Shown here one piece after another: positions 1 to 9,755 of a DNA stretch of 64,000 nucleotides (its first letter is position 1; each line of letters starts with the position of its first letter). The position numbers and the translations under genes are program-made. The DNA comes from Lineus longissimus (lineage: Eukaryota > Nemertea > Pilidiophora > Heteronemertea > Lineidae): positions 6,078,501 through 6,142,500 of the forward strand of contig NC_088311.1 of NCBI RefSeq assembly GCF_910592395.1. The letters are read 5' to 3'. The notes under the pieces were generated by a model. That model was not told the origin of the DNA. It searched no databases and worked only from the letters and a program-made list of their open reading frames with translations.

Positions 1-1977
1 AAGGTCATGAAGCATCGTGTGGTGAAGTTTGTTTCCACCACAGCCACTCCTGAGAATTCCAGTGATGAGTCATCAACTGAAGTGTCGTATGAGGATGACG
101 ACATGTTCTTTGGGCGAGGCGGTGATGTTGGCTCAGAGCCCTCCGCCGAAAATGTATCAGTTGCAGATGAGGTTGAGAATGTACCTGATGAATCATCAGA
201 TGAAACTATGCCTGAAACTGATGACATACGTGTTGAAAATGCCACACCCATTTTGAGAGAGTCCAACCCTGAGTTAGGTTGTGAAATCCCTAAAATCAGG
301 AAACCCCCTAGTAGGGAGAGGAAGCCTCCCCCGTACCTCCAGGAAAATTATGTAACAGGCATGGATTCTTCTGATGATGATGATCAGGTCAAGATGAATG
401 TTGATCAGGTGTACAAGGTCGTTTCATCAATTCCACAGAGCTATAGAGAGGCCACGAGGTCTCCAGATGCCGGTAGTTGGCAGGAAGCTATGAAAGATGA
501 GATGAATTCTTTGGAAGTAAATGACACTTTCATTTTGACCCCATTGCCAAGAGGCAGGAAAGCAGTGGGGGGTAGGTGGGTGTATGCAATCAAAGAAGAT
601 GCATTGGGCGCGAAAACCTACAAGGCCAGGTTTGTTGCCAAAGGTTACAGTCAGGTAGAAGGCGTTGACTACCAAGAAACTTTTGCTCCAACAGCAAGTT
701 TCACTGCAGTTCGTACCCTCATGCAGATGGCAGCTCAGGAAGGGCTAATCTTACATCAGATGGATGTAAAAACAGCTTACCTTAATGCTCCCATTGATTG
801 TGAGGTATATGTTGACCAGGCTGAGGGATTTGAGGTCCCAGCTGATCCTGTTAAGCCGGCAGGAAGATTAGTGTATAAGCTGAATAAATCCCTGTATGGT
901 CTGAAGCAATCGGGCAGAAACTGGAACAGCTTGTTGCATGGTTACCTCATTGAGGATAAGTTCGCTCAGAGTCAAGTTGATCCATGTGTGTATGTTAGAA
1001 AAACTGAGCAAGATTTGGTGATTATCATTGTGTGGGTAGATGATCTGATTATCGCGGCAAGCAGCAATACTGTAATGACGAGTGTGAAAAATCAGCTGAA
1101 ACAGAAATTTGTTCTGAAGGACCTGGGGAAACTTGCATATTTCCTTGGTATCGATTTCGAGCAAGGAAATGGGTGTGTCAAGATGAATCAGAAGAGGTAC
1201 TTGACCAAACTACTTGAAAGGTTTGGGATGTCAGATTGTAAGCCTAGATGTACTCCGTCAGAACAGAAATTAACTGTGGATGAAAATGATGAAAGGGCTG
1301 ACCCTCGTTTGTACAGGGAGATCATTGGCAGTCTCATCTACCTCATGACATGCACCAGACCAGATATATGCTGGGTGGTCACCAAACTGTCCCAGTATGC
1401 ATCCAAGCCCCTACAAGGGCACATGACTGCGGCAAAACATGTCTTAAGGTATTTGAAGGGTACCATTGACTATGAACTTTGCTACAGAAGATGTGAGAAT
1501 GGTCTTTCTCTCACTGGGTATAGTGATGCTGATTGGGCATCGTCCCCTGAGGACAGGAGGAGTACAACTGGGTACTGTTTCGCACTGACTAAAGAAGGTG
1601 CGCCAATTTCTTGGAAGTCAAGAAAACAACCGACAGTAGCATTGTCGTCGTGTGAGGCCGAGTACATTGCCTTATCTGCTGCTGTCCAGGAGAGTCAATT
1701 TCTGACTCAGATGTTGCGGGATGTTGATGTTGATGGTGAATATGAGCCAGCGTTGATATATGAGGATAACCAAGGTACAATTGCCCTGGCGCGCAATCCT
1801 GTAAACCGCCAACGCTCCAAGCACATAGACATCCGTTATCACTACATCCGGTCTGCTTTAAGCGGTGGAAAAATCAAGCTTGAGTATTGTCCCACTGCCA
1901 GTATGATCGCAGATGTCATGACAAAGCCAGCCACAAGATTCAAGTTAGAAGGTTTTAAGAAATTCCTGTTTGGTTAG
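1..1977 (+). CDS. Ty1/copia retrotransposon Pol polyprotein, C-terminal part (integrase tail, reverse transcriptase, RNase H), 5'-truncated by the window edge
   Basis: The frame is open from base 1, so the Met at 7 is probably internal. Residues are numbered from that Met. Residues 1-150 are an acidic, Ser/Glu-rich linker typical of the region between copia integrase and RT. The RVT_2 reverse transcriptase runs from about 157 to 400, with QMDVKTAYLNA near 250 (first catalytic Asp) and VWVDDL near 342, the copia form of the xxDD box. RNase H occupies about 504-650, with SDADWA, SSCEAEYIAL, EDNQGTI, KHIDIRYH and MIADVMTK carrying its acidic and His residues. No internal stop or frameshift is visible over 656 codons, so the copy looks young and perhaps active. 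The normal role is reverse transcription of the element's RNA inside its own particles. Gag, protease and the integrase core would lie before base 1. Confidence 0.97.
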   Translation, partial: KVMKHRVVKFVSTTATPENSSDESSTEVSYEDDDMFFGRGGDVGSEPSAENVSVADEVENVPDESSDETMPETDDIRVENATPILRESNPELGCEIPKIRKPPSRERKPPPYLQENYVTGMDSSDDDDQVKMNVDQVYKVVSSIPQSYREATRSPDAGSWQEAMKDEMNSLEVNDTFILTPLPRGRKAVGGRWVYAIKEDALGAKTYKARFVAKGYSQVEGVDYQETFAPTASFTAVRTLMQMAAQEGLILHQMDVKTAYLNAPIDCEVYVDQAEGFEVPADPVKPAGRLVYKLNKSLYGLKQSGRNWNSLLHGYLIEDKFAQSQVDPCVYVRKTEQDLVIIIVWVDDLIIAASSNTVMTSVKNQLKQKFVLKDLGKLAYFLGIDFEQGNGCVKMNQKRYLTKLLERFGMSDCKPRCTPSEQKLTVDENDERADPRLYREIIGSLIYLMTCTRPDICWVVTKLSQYASKPLQGHMTAAKHVLRYLKGTIDYELCYRRCENGLSLTGYSDADWASSPEDRRSTTGYCFALTKEGAPISWKSRKQPTVALSSCEAEYIALSAAVQESQFLTQMLRDVDVDGEYEPALIYEDNQGTIALARNPVNRQRSKHIDIRYHYIRSALSGGKIKLEYCPTASMIADVMTKPATRFKLEGFKKFLFG

Positions 1978-2233
1978 GAATAAGATGGTTTGGCGCTTTA
2001 ATAGAGACTTGAAATAATCCCAGCTCAAACCATGGAGCTCAAACTGAGTCTTAGATAGATGATTAGGACCACAATGGAGCCTAATTACGTGTGTAGTAGA
2101 ATGTTTAGTTAGAAAATCTTTAATAGCATTTGAACAGATTTACTTAGTACTTTGATGTTTTGTTTCCAAGGGTTTTTTTGAAGTTAAAGACACAAGTGCA
2201 TTATTTAGAGATTATTCCTAGAAAGTTTCGATC

Positions 2234-2395
2234 AAGTGGGGGTGTTAGAATATGGTGATCTCCTTCCTATACTGTAAGGTGCTGCCACCTATGTTTGCTC
2301 ATTATATATTCATGTATGCAAGTGATTACCATGAAGGCTTGTCAGGATATTACAATAAAGAATAAGTCAGTTCCCGTTCTGCGTTCAATGCAAAC
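2234..2395 (+). mobile_element. Polypurine tract and 3' LTR of the copia element
   Basis: A purine run AAGTGGGGG (2234-2242) directly precedes TGTTAGAATATGG at 2243, the usual 5'-TG start of a copia LTR. Inside are an AT-rich TATA-like stretch at 2301-2310 and a polyadenylation signal AATAAA at 2354-2359. The right edge is uncertain: TGCAAACA near 2388-2395 gives a CA end, but without the 5' LTR or the target-site duplication it cannot be fixed. The 1978-2233 segment is the untranslated tail between the pol stop and the LTR. Confidence 0.7.
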
Positions 2396-2595
2396 ACATG
2401 TTCCCTTCTTTTATTCCTTTCTCTAATGTTACCATCATGCCGGACTCTGCTGACTCTGCTAGCTCTACCACGAATCCAACACCACCGATGTCAGACTCCA
2501 CCAGCGTCCTCGAAGTTGAAATGACACTCAAAACCAGTAAACCATATCGGTCTCCAAACAGGTGGTTTGGGGACTTTGGGATTGTCCACAAATGA
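2396..2595 (+). other. Short open frame directly after the LTR, Ser/Thr/Pro-rich
   Basis: An open frame runs from about 2398 to a stop at 2593-2595. An internal ATG at 2437 starts a 52-residue peptide rich in Ser, Thr, Pro and Asp. Copia Gag proteins often begin this way shortly after a 5' LTR, but no primer-binding site is recognisable, and flanking host sequence or chance is as likely. No function is assigned. Confidence 0.2.
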
Positions 2596-3798
2596 AATCA
2601 TGAGAATCCTGGTATAATATTTCTTCTAAACTTTGTGATACTATTTCATTGTATACTTATATCTATCTAAATGAAATATGCAATTCTCAATTATTAAATC
2701 AATTGATCTTAAGCAATTTTGTTACCTTAACCAATCAAATTGACAGCTTTGCGTTTGAAGTACACTTCACCTAAGTGCCACAATGTTGTCTGAACTTCTC
2801 ACATACGTGCTGATAAGTAACAACTACATTTAAGAAAATGATGATTGTCTATTGGTTGGCTTCCAAACATCATATCACATCATATCAGTATCAGTCAAGT
2901 GGTTGTCTGAATGACAGTTTAAAAACAATGTAAGTCAAGTTGAAGGGTCTGGTGATTGTCTGAGTGACAGTTTAAAAACAAAGGCATTGTCTAGATATTC
3001 AATGGAACAGCGGACACATCAGTTACCAGGACATACTCTCTATATTGGGGACAGTACCGTCAGTCTCTGATAGTCATTTCTAGAGTGGGTATACTGGTTC
3101 TGGCCCGGTTCATGGGTGCAATGTTGATTCTCATGATCTGTTGCTTTTAGACCAGAAGTAACTGACTTGGAGATGGTCCCTTACCTGGAAGCCATACCTA
3201 AAGGTAAACACAATGATACTGAGATACTGTTATGTGATACTGAAAAACCAGCTGCCAGCATTGCCATTGAGCAATGCAACCTGATATAAACATTGTGAAC
3301 AGGAAGAGAAAGCAATATGAAAGGTAGTAAAAACAGAACAACCTGATCACAACAGTGTGAAATGATCTGCTGAAAAAATATGGAATGTGTGATAGGTTAC
3401 AATGTTGGCAACTAGACTTTGGATCTCCCTCTCTCCATAGAAGTAGGCAGCTATTTTGTTATTTCTGTTTAAGTATTATTTTGTTACAGCTGTTTACAGC
3501 CAAACAGATTCTACGACAGTAGAACCTCTTTATCAAGGACACAATTAGGACTGCATTGTAACATATTCTGTCTTTGATTTGGAGATGTCCTGATTAAAGG
3601 GGTCAAATTGGGTGAAATTACTTATTCAGGACCAAGATCAATGTCTTATTAGAAGATGTCCAGCTAACAGAGGTATCTTATAAGGTTAGACCAGTTCACA
3701 CTGAGTAGGCCTTAAAACAGATCCTGGGGATTCCGCTGCAAGTCATCTGGTCCAACCAATACCGGCTCAGTTGCATTGCTCTTAAATTGTCCCTCAAA
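2596..3798. other. Intergenic, no gene recognised
   Basis: AT-rich sequence without a convincing reading frame. A short imperfect duplication sits at 2901-2928 and 2951-2981 (shared core TGACAGTTTAAAAACAA, period about 52). This stretch should hold the promoter and 5' UTR of gene A, but no clear TATA box or initiator could be assigned. Confidence 0.5.
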
Positions 3799-6700
3799 AT
3801 GACTGATCGAATTAGTCGACTGCACTTGAAGGTGAGGACATCAATCATACTGAACGCTTATTTCTGGCTGATTCATCATATTGATCACCCATCTCGTCGT
3901 ACGCGAACATCATATGTCAATCTGATCGGCGAAGAATTGCTCGCAGAATCTTCTAAATCTTAATCTCCTCACTTTTAGTGTGATAAATCATAATGTGTTG
4001 CTCATTTGTTTAAGGGGCGTTGAGGAACACTACTAATTTTCTCGGCCACGTCTTATTCACTTCATAGGCTGATTATCATCGGTTGCATACGGCAGGCACG
4101 GTTACTTATGAACATGACAGTATTGGATTACTTACTTACAGATGCTTGAGGACTTCCGAGGCACTGAATAACCTGGGCAAACCCAGAACAGGTTTTCTGT
4201 AAAAAATAACTAATTTCCGCCACTTGTTTGAAAAAATGTCATGTCGTTGCATCTTTCTCAATAAATCATTACTGATCACTTGAAGCGTGATCATCTACGG
4301 GTATCGATCTGTGCCGGTCCCTGGATGCTGGTCGTCTGTCACTCATGATCAGTTGAATCGGGGAGGGATTGCTGTAATAGACTTGGCACTAATGACATTT
4401 AAACCACAATCAATAATGTTCAAGCAGTATACTTGCAGGGTTTACTGAGATTGAAATCGTGCGAGGGGAATTGGTTGTTCTGGTGTTTTGGATTTAGGGT
4501 TTTGTGATCAAAGTTGTTGTTGGTTGAATTGACCCTTTTATTGTGGAATCAGTTTTGTTTCTCTTTTTTCAATCATGATATTGAATATAGTATAGTCTCG
4601 ATGGTCAAAGACACCACTGTCCACTGGCACTGTTCAAGAGTGAGATCACAGCCACTCTGAACGATAATATAACTAGAGTAGAGAAAGAGATATGTAACTG
4701 GACACCAAAACCTTGGCATTCCTTGTTTTCTAAAATTCATTTTAATTTGTATGCCCCAACTCAAAGCACTATTCTGTTGGATCAGGGCTAAATGTGAAAA
4801 ATCATACTTTCTTCAGATACTGGTATGAAGAATTAGCCTTGTGCATCGAGAACAAAAAATGTTGATAAGCAATTTAGTCTCATCACCTCTAGGTGTAAGT
4901 GTAACTAATTACCTTTCTATCTAATTAGAACCTGTAGCACCAATTAACATTGTAAGATATTCAAAGAAAATATCTGACTTGCTTTAAGCTTTTTCATTTG
5001 ATCGTGCATAGATTTTAAGAAGATGCTGTGATTATATCTTATTAGCTAACCTCCCAGTCAAAGCATTCATTTATTGTCTGTTAAAAGTGATACATTGACA
5101 TGCGACACCAAAATGAGATGGGATACAAATGTTGTATCAGTGATTATGTGATGGTTGCCTGATAATATACTGGCGAAGCAAAGAACAGTTTAAAGAGACA
5201 CCGCAGTTGTCGTAATATTCATCCAATGACTTACAAATGGAGACAATTGCAGAACATGCTTGCCATGACAGTACAAATATGAACCCTCTGTTTGATATAA
5301 GATCAAAACATATAAAAAGCTTAGTCAATAGTTCCTATCTATCAATTTACCTGTAACATCAAAGCATGTTTATCAGTGTCATGCCCTCTGCCTCCCAACT
5401 ATTGATTTTCCTTCGACATCAAAATGATGATGAATGATGACATGCCATGGAACTGCATATTGGCGAAAACCTCTTTATCACAGATGCCAAATTTCATTCC
5501 AATCATCGTTACCTCAATATATCGGGTGAATTAAGTGCTGGTGTTGAAAAAACCCTCTTTATTACAGATGCCAAATTTCATTCCATTCATTTCGCAAAAT
5601 TGGATGATTTGAAGGTTCTGTGTGATGCAGGTGTTATAGTGTATTGTCTTACAGTAAATATCACTGTTTACACTTGGTTGAAAATCACCTAATGCATTGT
5701 TTTTGCTGCTTGAGGCTGTTTATTGATTTCCTTTCATTTATCCTTTATACAATTCTCAAATGTATGATGTTGTTCATATTGATGAATCAATCAGTTTATC
5801 ATTACAGAAGTAACATGTTGTCTTTTCAAGGCAACAGGTGGTTATGACATACGGATTGAGGTTACGCAAGAGTGCACAATACGCATACTTTACTTTTTGT
5901 AGTTACTTTTGTCTGCCTTGGATGTCATTTGCCATTCATAATTGGAAACAGAATCATTTCAAAAGGTTAAAATGTCCACAATCTCTCTCGTTTCAGAATT
6001 TTGACCCGAAGAAAAACCCCGCTGCCCGTGTGTATCCTCACGGCGGTAGGAAAATAAAGGAGCACTACTGGCAGGACGTAGACAACCCAAACACTGCATC
6101 TGAGGTCGCCTGTGACTCCATCCCAGATCTTACTCGAAGCATCGACAAGAATTACTTGAACGAGTTCTTCGTGGAGAGCTACCGATCAAAGCCGAGTAAA
6201 TTCCCCACACTCATTCTTGAAAGTAAGTAATGACATCTCCTCGGTGATCTCTTATCTAGATCCCAAGATATTTCATAATACACCACCCTGTTCATAAATA
6301 AAGTGGCTTGCTGCAACTTTAGCCTTTTTTTCTGTGCAGTTCCATTTTCTCATGAAAATGGACTATAATATTGGGATGGTTTTGTTGCCCATCATTTTGG
6401 TTCTTCCATAGATGTCTCAACTTAGGGCTTCAATTATAACTTATTAACCATGCCATGGTTTTGTCTTTTAGCCAGTGTCAAACTCTCCCCCATCTTCAAG
6501 CAAGCAGCTTACCGTACACAAAAATACTTCAACTTTGGGGTCCTATTCAACCCAACCTCAGAAGATTTCCAAGCGATTGGCGCCGAGGGTCTCTTTATGG
6601 ACGTCCCAGGTGTATTAGCTCTAGTCCAAGACTCCAAGGCCAGGCGGAGTGTGGAGGAGCCGCCGCAGATTCATGCCCTGCCATACAACTCACAAAACCT

Positions 6701-6992
6701 TGGCAAATTAACTTACATTCACTTGATTCAGTTCTTGGTGGCGGTAAATCGGGATTATCGTTACACTTTGATGGGAAACAGCATGGATAATAATAAGACA
6801 ATCGTAGAAATGGAAGACGTGTTGGCGTACGAGTCAAAACGATTCCGCATTCTCCGAGGGGAGGAAATGAACAGGGTCATGGAGGGGAAGAAGGAAAAGT
6901 TAAACGCAAAGAAGATGAAAGAGAGAAGGAGAAAGGAGAAGCAAGAGAGTATTGAGATTCCGTCTGACCCATACCTAAAAGAGGAGCTATAA
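3799..6992 (+). CDS. Gene A: three-exon gene for a 259-residue protein of unknown family
   Basis: Proposed coding exons are 3799-3831, 5997-6222 and 6472-6992. Exon 1 encodes MTDRISRLHLK and ends at a GTGAGG donor. Exon 2 follows a TTTCAG acceptor, starts in phase 0 (NFDPKKNPAARVYPHGGRK) and ends with one base of a split codon before GTAAGT. Exon 3 follows TTTTAG, completes that codon as Thr and stops at TAA 6990-6992. The exons sum to 780 nt, 260 codons including the stop. The protein has a polar N-terminal half (HYWQDVDNPN, SYRSKPSKFP), a middle part with NFGVLFNPTSEDF, and a strongly basic helical tail (about residues 217-250) rich in Lys, Arg and Glu. No signal peptide, membrane segment or known catalytic motif is visible. 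Exons 2 and 3 look firmly coding; exon 1 is inferred from phase match, ATG context and donor. Function unknown. Confidence 0.75.
5470..5585. repeat. Direct repeat in intron 1 of gene A
   Basis: A 32-nt word (CCTCTTTATYACAGATGCC followed by AAATTTCATTCCA) occurs at 5470-5501 and again at 5554-5585, period 84, with one base different. The rest of the 2.2-kb intron (3832-5996) is AT-rich with no further exon that fits the phase. Confidence 0.7.
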
Positions 6993-7658
6993 CTGGATTA
7001 TCCATGGGCGAAATGGCATAATATTTCTGTCATATACTCATTTTACTCGACTGATACTTAAGAACTTTCAAATACTACAGAACTTTGAAACGTTGCCGTC
7101 ATGATTAAATGCTCATCTTCTAGATAACCTGTCACATAGATGCGTTTGGAAACGATGAGACATATGTGCTGTAACTTTCATTCGATCTCATTGGTGATGT
7201 GAAATATGTCGTAATATCACAAAAGTGAACGTGGACAACTTATCTGAATGGTCAGGTGTGTTCTGCTTGGGTGACCTCTGGTGACAAACAGTGTAACTGT
7301 TAAGTTGTCCATGGTCTTCCTTGTTCACTGCCACTCAATGTAATCAAAGCATACTTTCGTTCCCAGGAGGGAACAAAAGCTTCTGGTCAAAAACCTGGGC
7401 ATGCTTAACCAGTTCATGGTATGGAAGTTTTTTTTCCAGTTTCTGCTGACCACAGTGCTGTAAGAGTGTACTTGTATGTTCACAGTCTGTCCTGACCTCA
7501 AGCAATTTTTAAGACGGTCTGTTGCCCGACAGTTGTATATGATGTAAACTCTTTAAATTTGAAATGCATGTACACGGATTATTTTTAAAAAATGAATGGG
7601 TTAACATCACTTGAGGAGTTGAAAGTTTAAACCCTGACATTCATTCCTGTAGTTATAC
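6993..7658. other. 3' flank of gene A, no gene recognised
   Basis: Probably the 3' UTR and downstream spacer of gene A. No perfect AATAAA follows the stop closely; an ATTAAA variant lies near 7105. No open frame of note. Confidence 0.4.
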
Positions 7659-7927
7659 CTCTTTAAGGTATCGGCAATTTTTCCTTTAGTCCTCATTTCG
7701 ATCAATTTACCGCTTATCTTGGCAATTATGTCTACATCTTGATGGAGTATATAAGATATCACCAAAAGAGGAGACGACATATTGACGTATAACTTCCGTA
7801 GATCTGGCGCTCGAGTTGTCGATCTTCCTTTGGTGGCTTTGTGTTTGTGTTTAGACGGCAAGGTTTTCGAGGCGCTCGCCCTCTTGTTTGATATCTTTTT
7901 CAGGATGCGTTGCCATGGAAACAAATT
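7659..7927 (-). other. Possible internal exon on the minus strand, unknown protein
   Basis: On the minus strand a pyrimidine-rich acceptor (TTCCTATATCTTCTAG) leads into an 89-codon open frame ending near a GTATAA donor. The frame starts AAT TTG TTT CCA TGG, has no ATG start of its own, and encodes a Lys/Arg-rich stretch (about residues 8-40) followed by a more hydrophobic one containing SSPLLVISYILHQDVD. Its base composition is slightly more GC-rich than the flanks. No upstream or downstream partner exon was found, and no family is recognised. It may be a real exon, a decayed gene piece or chance. Confidence 0.25.
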
Positions 7928-8654
7928 CTAGAAGATATAGGAATGGCATTCTGACACAATATGGTTCATATTAACCAAAGTTTTTAGTATGGGGAATTTT
8001 TTCGGTCTTGGTTTCCCTGATATACTTTTTGAAGATAGAAACTGTGACATTGTTAAAGGGTGACAGTAGGCAGGAACCAGATGTATTTTTCCCTTAGTGA
8101 GTGTGAAGAAGATAAACAATGTGAACCAAATGCCTTTCATAATACAGGTGGTTTCCTATTGAGGAAAAAACCAATAAGTCTAGACAGAAAATTGCCAAAG
8201 CCAATTTGAGAATTTGATGTTTCAACAGCTTAGCAACTCGTGCCCTAGCAATGCCATCTATCCTAATTTTGAGAACTAAACTGCTGACCAATACTTTCGT
8301 TTGTGGTGTATAATTGTGAACAAAGATCACATGTTATGTAATTTAATTAAAAATGTATTTTTTGCTAAAATGTTTAACGTGTATTGAATGTGATACCGGT
8401 GCGATGTCTGTTTGTGTCTAACAAATTCTGTTTTTCAAGAGAGAACTAATATATTTTTGTAAGATATTCAAGAAGAATACATTTTTATTGGAGTAATATT
8501 GTATTGCGTTATTTGACTGACTGTAGCTCAGTGTCCAATACTGGCTTGCATAGGAAAGGAACTTGTAATTTAACCTATATTTTTGGCCCTGGTGTTGGAT
8601 CTTGCATGGTGGTGGACCTCATTGTGTTACTTGTCTTACTTATGATTCACTTGC
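7928..8654. other. Intergenic, no gene recognised
   Basis: AT-rich sequence between the exon-like frame and the minisatellite. Open frames are short and unconvincing. Confidence 0.5.
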
Positions 8655-9755
8655 AGGTCTATCAGTACATCATTGTCTTACCCAAGGTCTACCACCAAGA
8701 GTGCCTATGCAATAAGTGTCTTACCCAAGATCTACCACCAGACCAACAATGCAATATAATGTTGTGCTCAAGGTCTACCACCAGGACCATCAATGCCATC
8801 TTGCACAAGGTCCGCCACCAGGACCATCAATCACACAATGGTCTTGCCAAGGTCTACCACCGGGACCATCAGTACAATAAGTGTCTTGCACAAGGTCCAC
8901 CACCAGGACCATCAATCACACAAGGGTCTTAACCAAGGTCTACCACCGGGACCATCAGTACAATAAGTGTCTTGCACAAGGTCCACCACCAGGACCATCA
9001 ATCACACAAGGGTCTTAACCAAGGTCTACCACTAGGACCATCAATGCCATAAGTGTCTTGCACAAGGTCCACCACCAGGACCATCAATCACACAAGGGTC
9101 TTAAACAAGGTTTATCACCAGGACCATCAATGCCATCTTGCACAAGGTCCACCACCAGGATCATCAATCACACAATGGTCTTGCCAAGGTCTACCACCGG
9201 GACCATCAATACAATAAGTGTCTTGCACAAAGTCCACCACCAGGACCATCAATCACACAAGGCAGGGCCGTATTTAGAGGGGGGGCAGGGGGGGCAGCTG
9301 CCCCCCCTGTGCAATAAATGTTGAAAAAAAAATTTTCAGACAGTAATAAAAAGACAAACTAATCTTAGCCATAGCTTTACCAGCATGATAGCAGCATATG
9401 GATAGCAGATGTTATCAACTCAGGTGCAACCCTTATAATCTGACCAGTCCAGTGCCCTGACCCTTGTCTTCATAAAAGTGCCAAGTGGTCCTTTTTTAGA
9501 GTAAAAATACTATTGATTCACACTTCCAAATGCCAGGAAAATGCCATTTCAGACCTTTTATTTTCAAATTTTTCTGGGGGAGGCCCCCCAGACCCCCCCT
9601 TTCGGATGCGCCTGCGGCGCATGCAGATCGCCTTCGGCGATCCATCCCACTGCCCCCCCTGGACAAAAAAGTTAAATACGGCCCTGCAAGGGTCTTGCCA
9701 AGGTCTACCAATAGGACCATCAATGCCATAAATGTCTTGCACAAGGTCCGCCTGG
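8655..9755. repeat. 43-bp minisatellite with an 86-bp dimer period, interrupted by a transposon
   Basis: About fourteen 43-bp monomers run from 8655 to 9262 and resume at 9687-9755. Two monomer types alternate: AAGGTCTACCACCGGGACC and AAGGTCCACCACCAGGACC as cores, giving a dimer period of about 85-87 (the word GTGTCTTGC recurs at 8881, 8968 and 9053). Open frames across the array (His/Gln/Asp-rich) only reflect the repeat and are not genes. Confidence 0.9.
9263..9686. mobile_element. 424-bp non-autonomous DNA transposon with 14-bp terminal inverted repeats inside the minisatellite
   Basis: The ends are CAGGGCCGTATTTA and its exact reverse complement TAAATACGGCCCTG. Both ends also carry a nearby G-run/C-run next to CAG. 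The element is flanked by CAAGG at 9258-9262 and 9687-9691. The uninterrupted neighbouring repeat units read CACACAAGGGTCTT, so removing the element and one CAAGG restores a normal unit. The same bases can equally be read as a 3-bp AAG duplication with ends GCAGGGCC. The centre holds two tight hairpins (9604-9621 and 9627-9643). No transposase is encoded. Superfamily not assigned. Confidence 0.85.

Noticed and set aside
3151-3203. 53-nt exon-like segment with TTGCTTTTAG acceptor and GTAAAC donor
   Set aside because: Its phase does not fit exon 2 of gene A without an additional, unseen exon, and a better first exon at 3799-3831 is available.
8504-9324. Open frames of 142 and 88 codons across the 43-bp minisatellite
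   Set aside because: Residue repeats simply follow the DNA repeat; no start context or splice signals support them.
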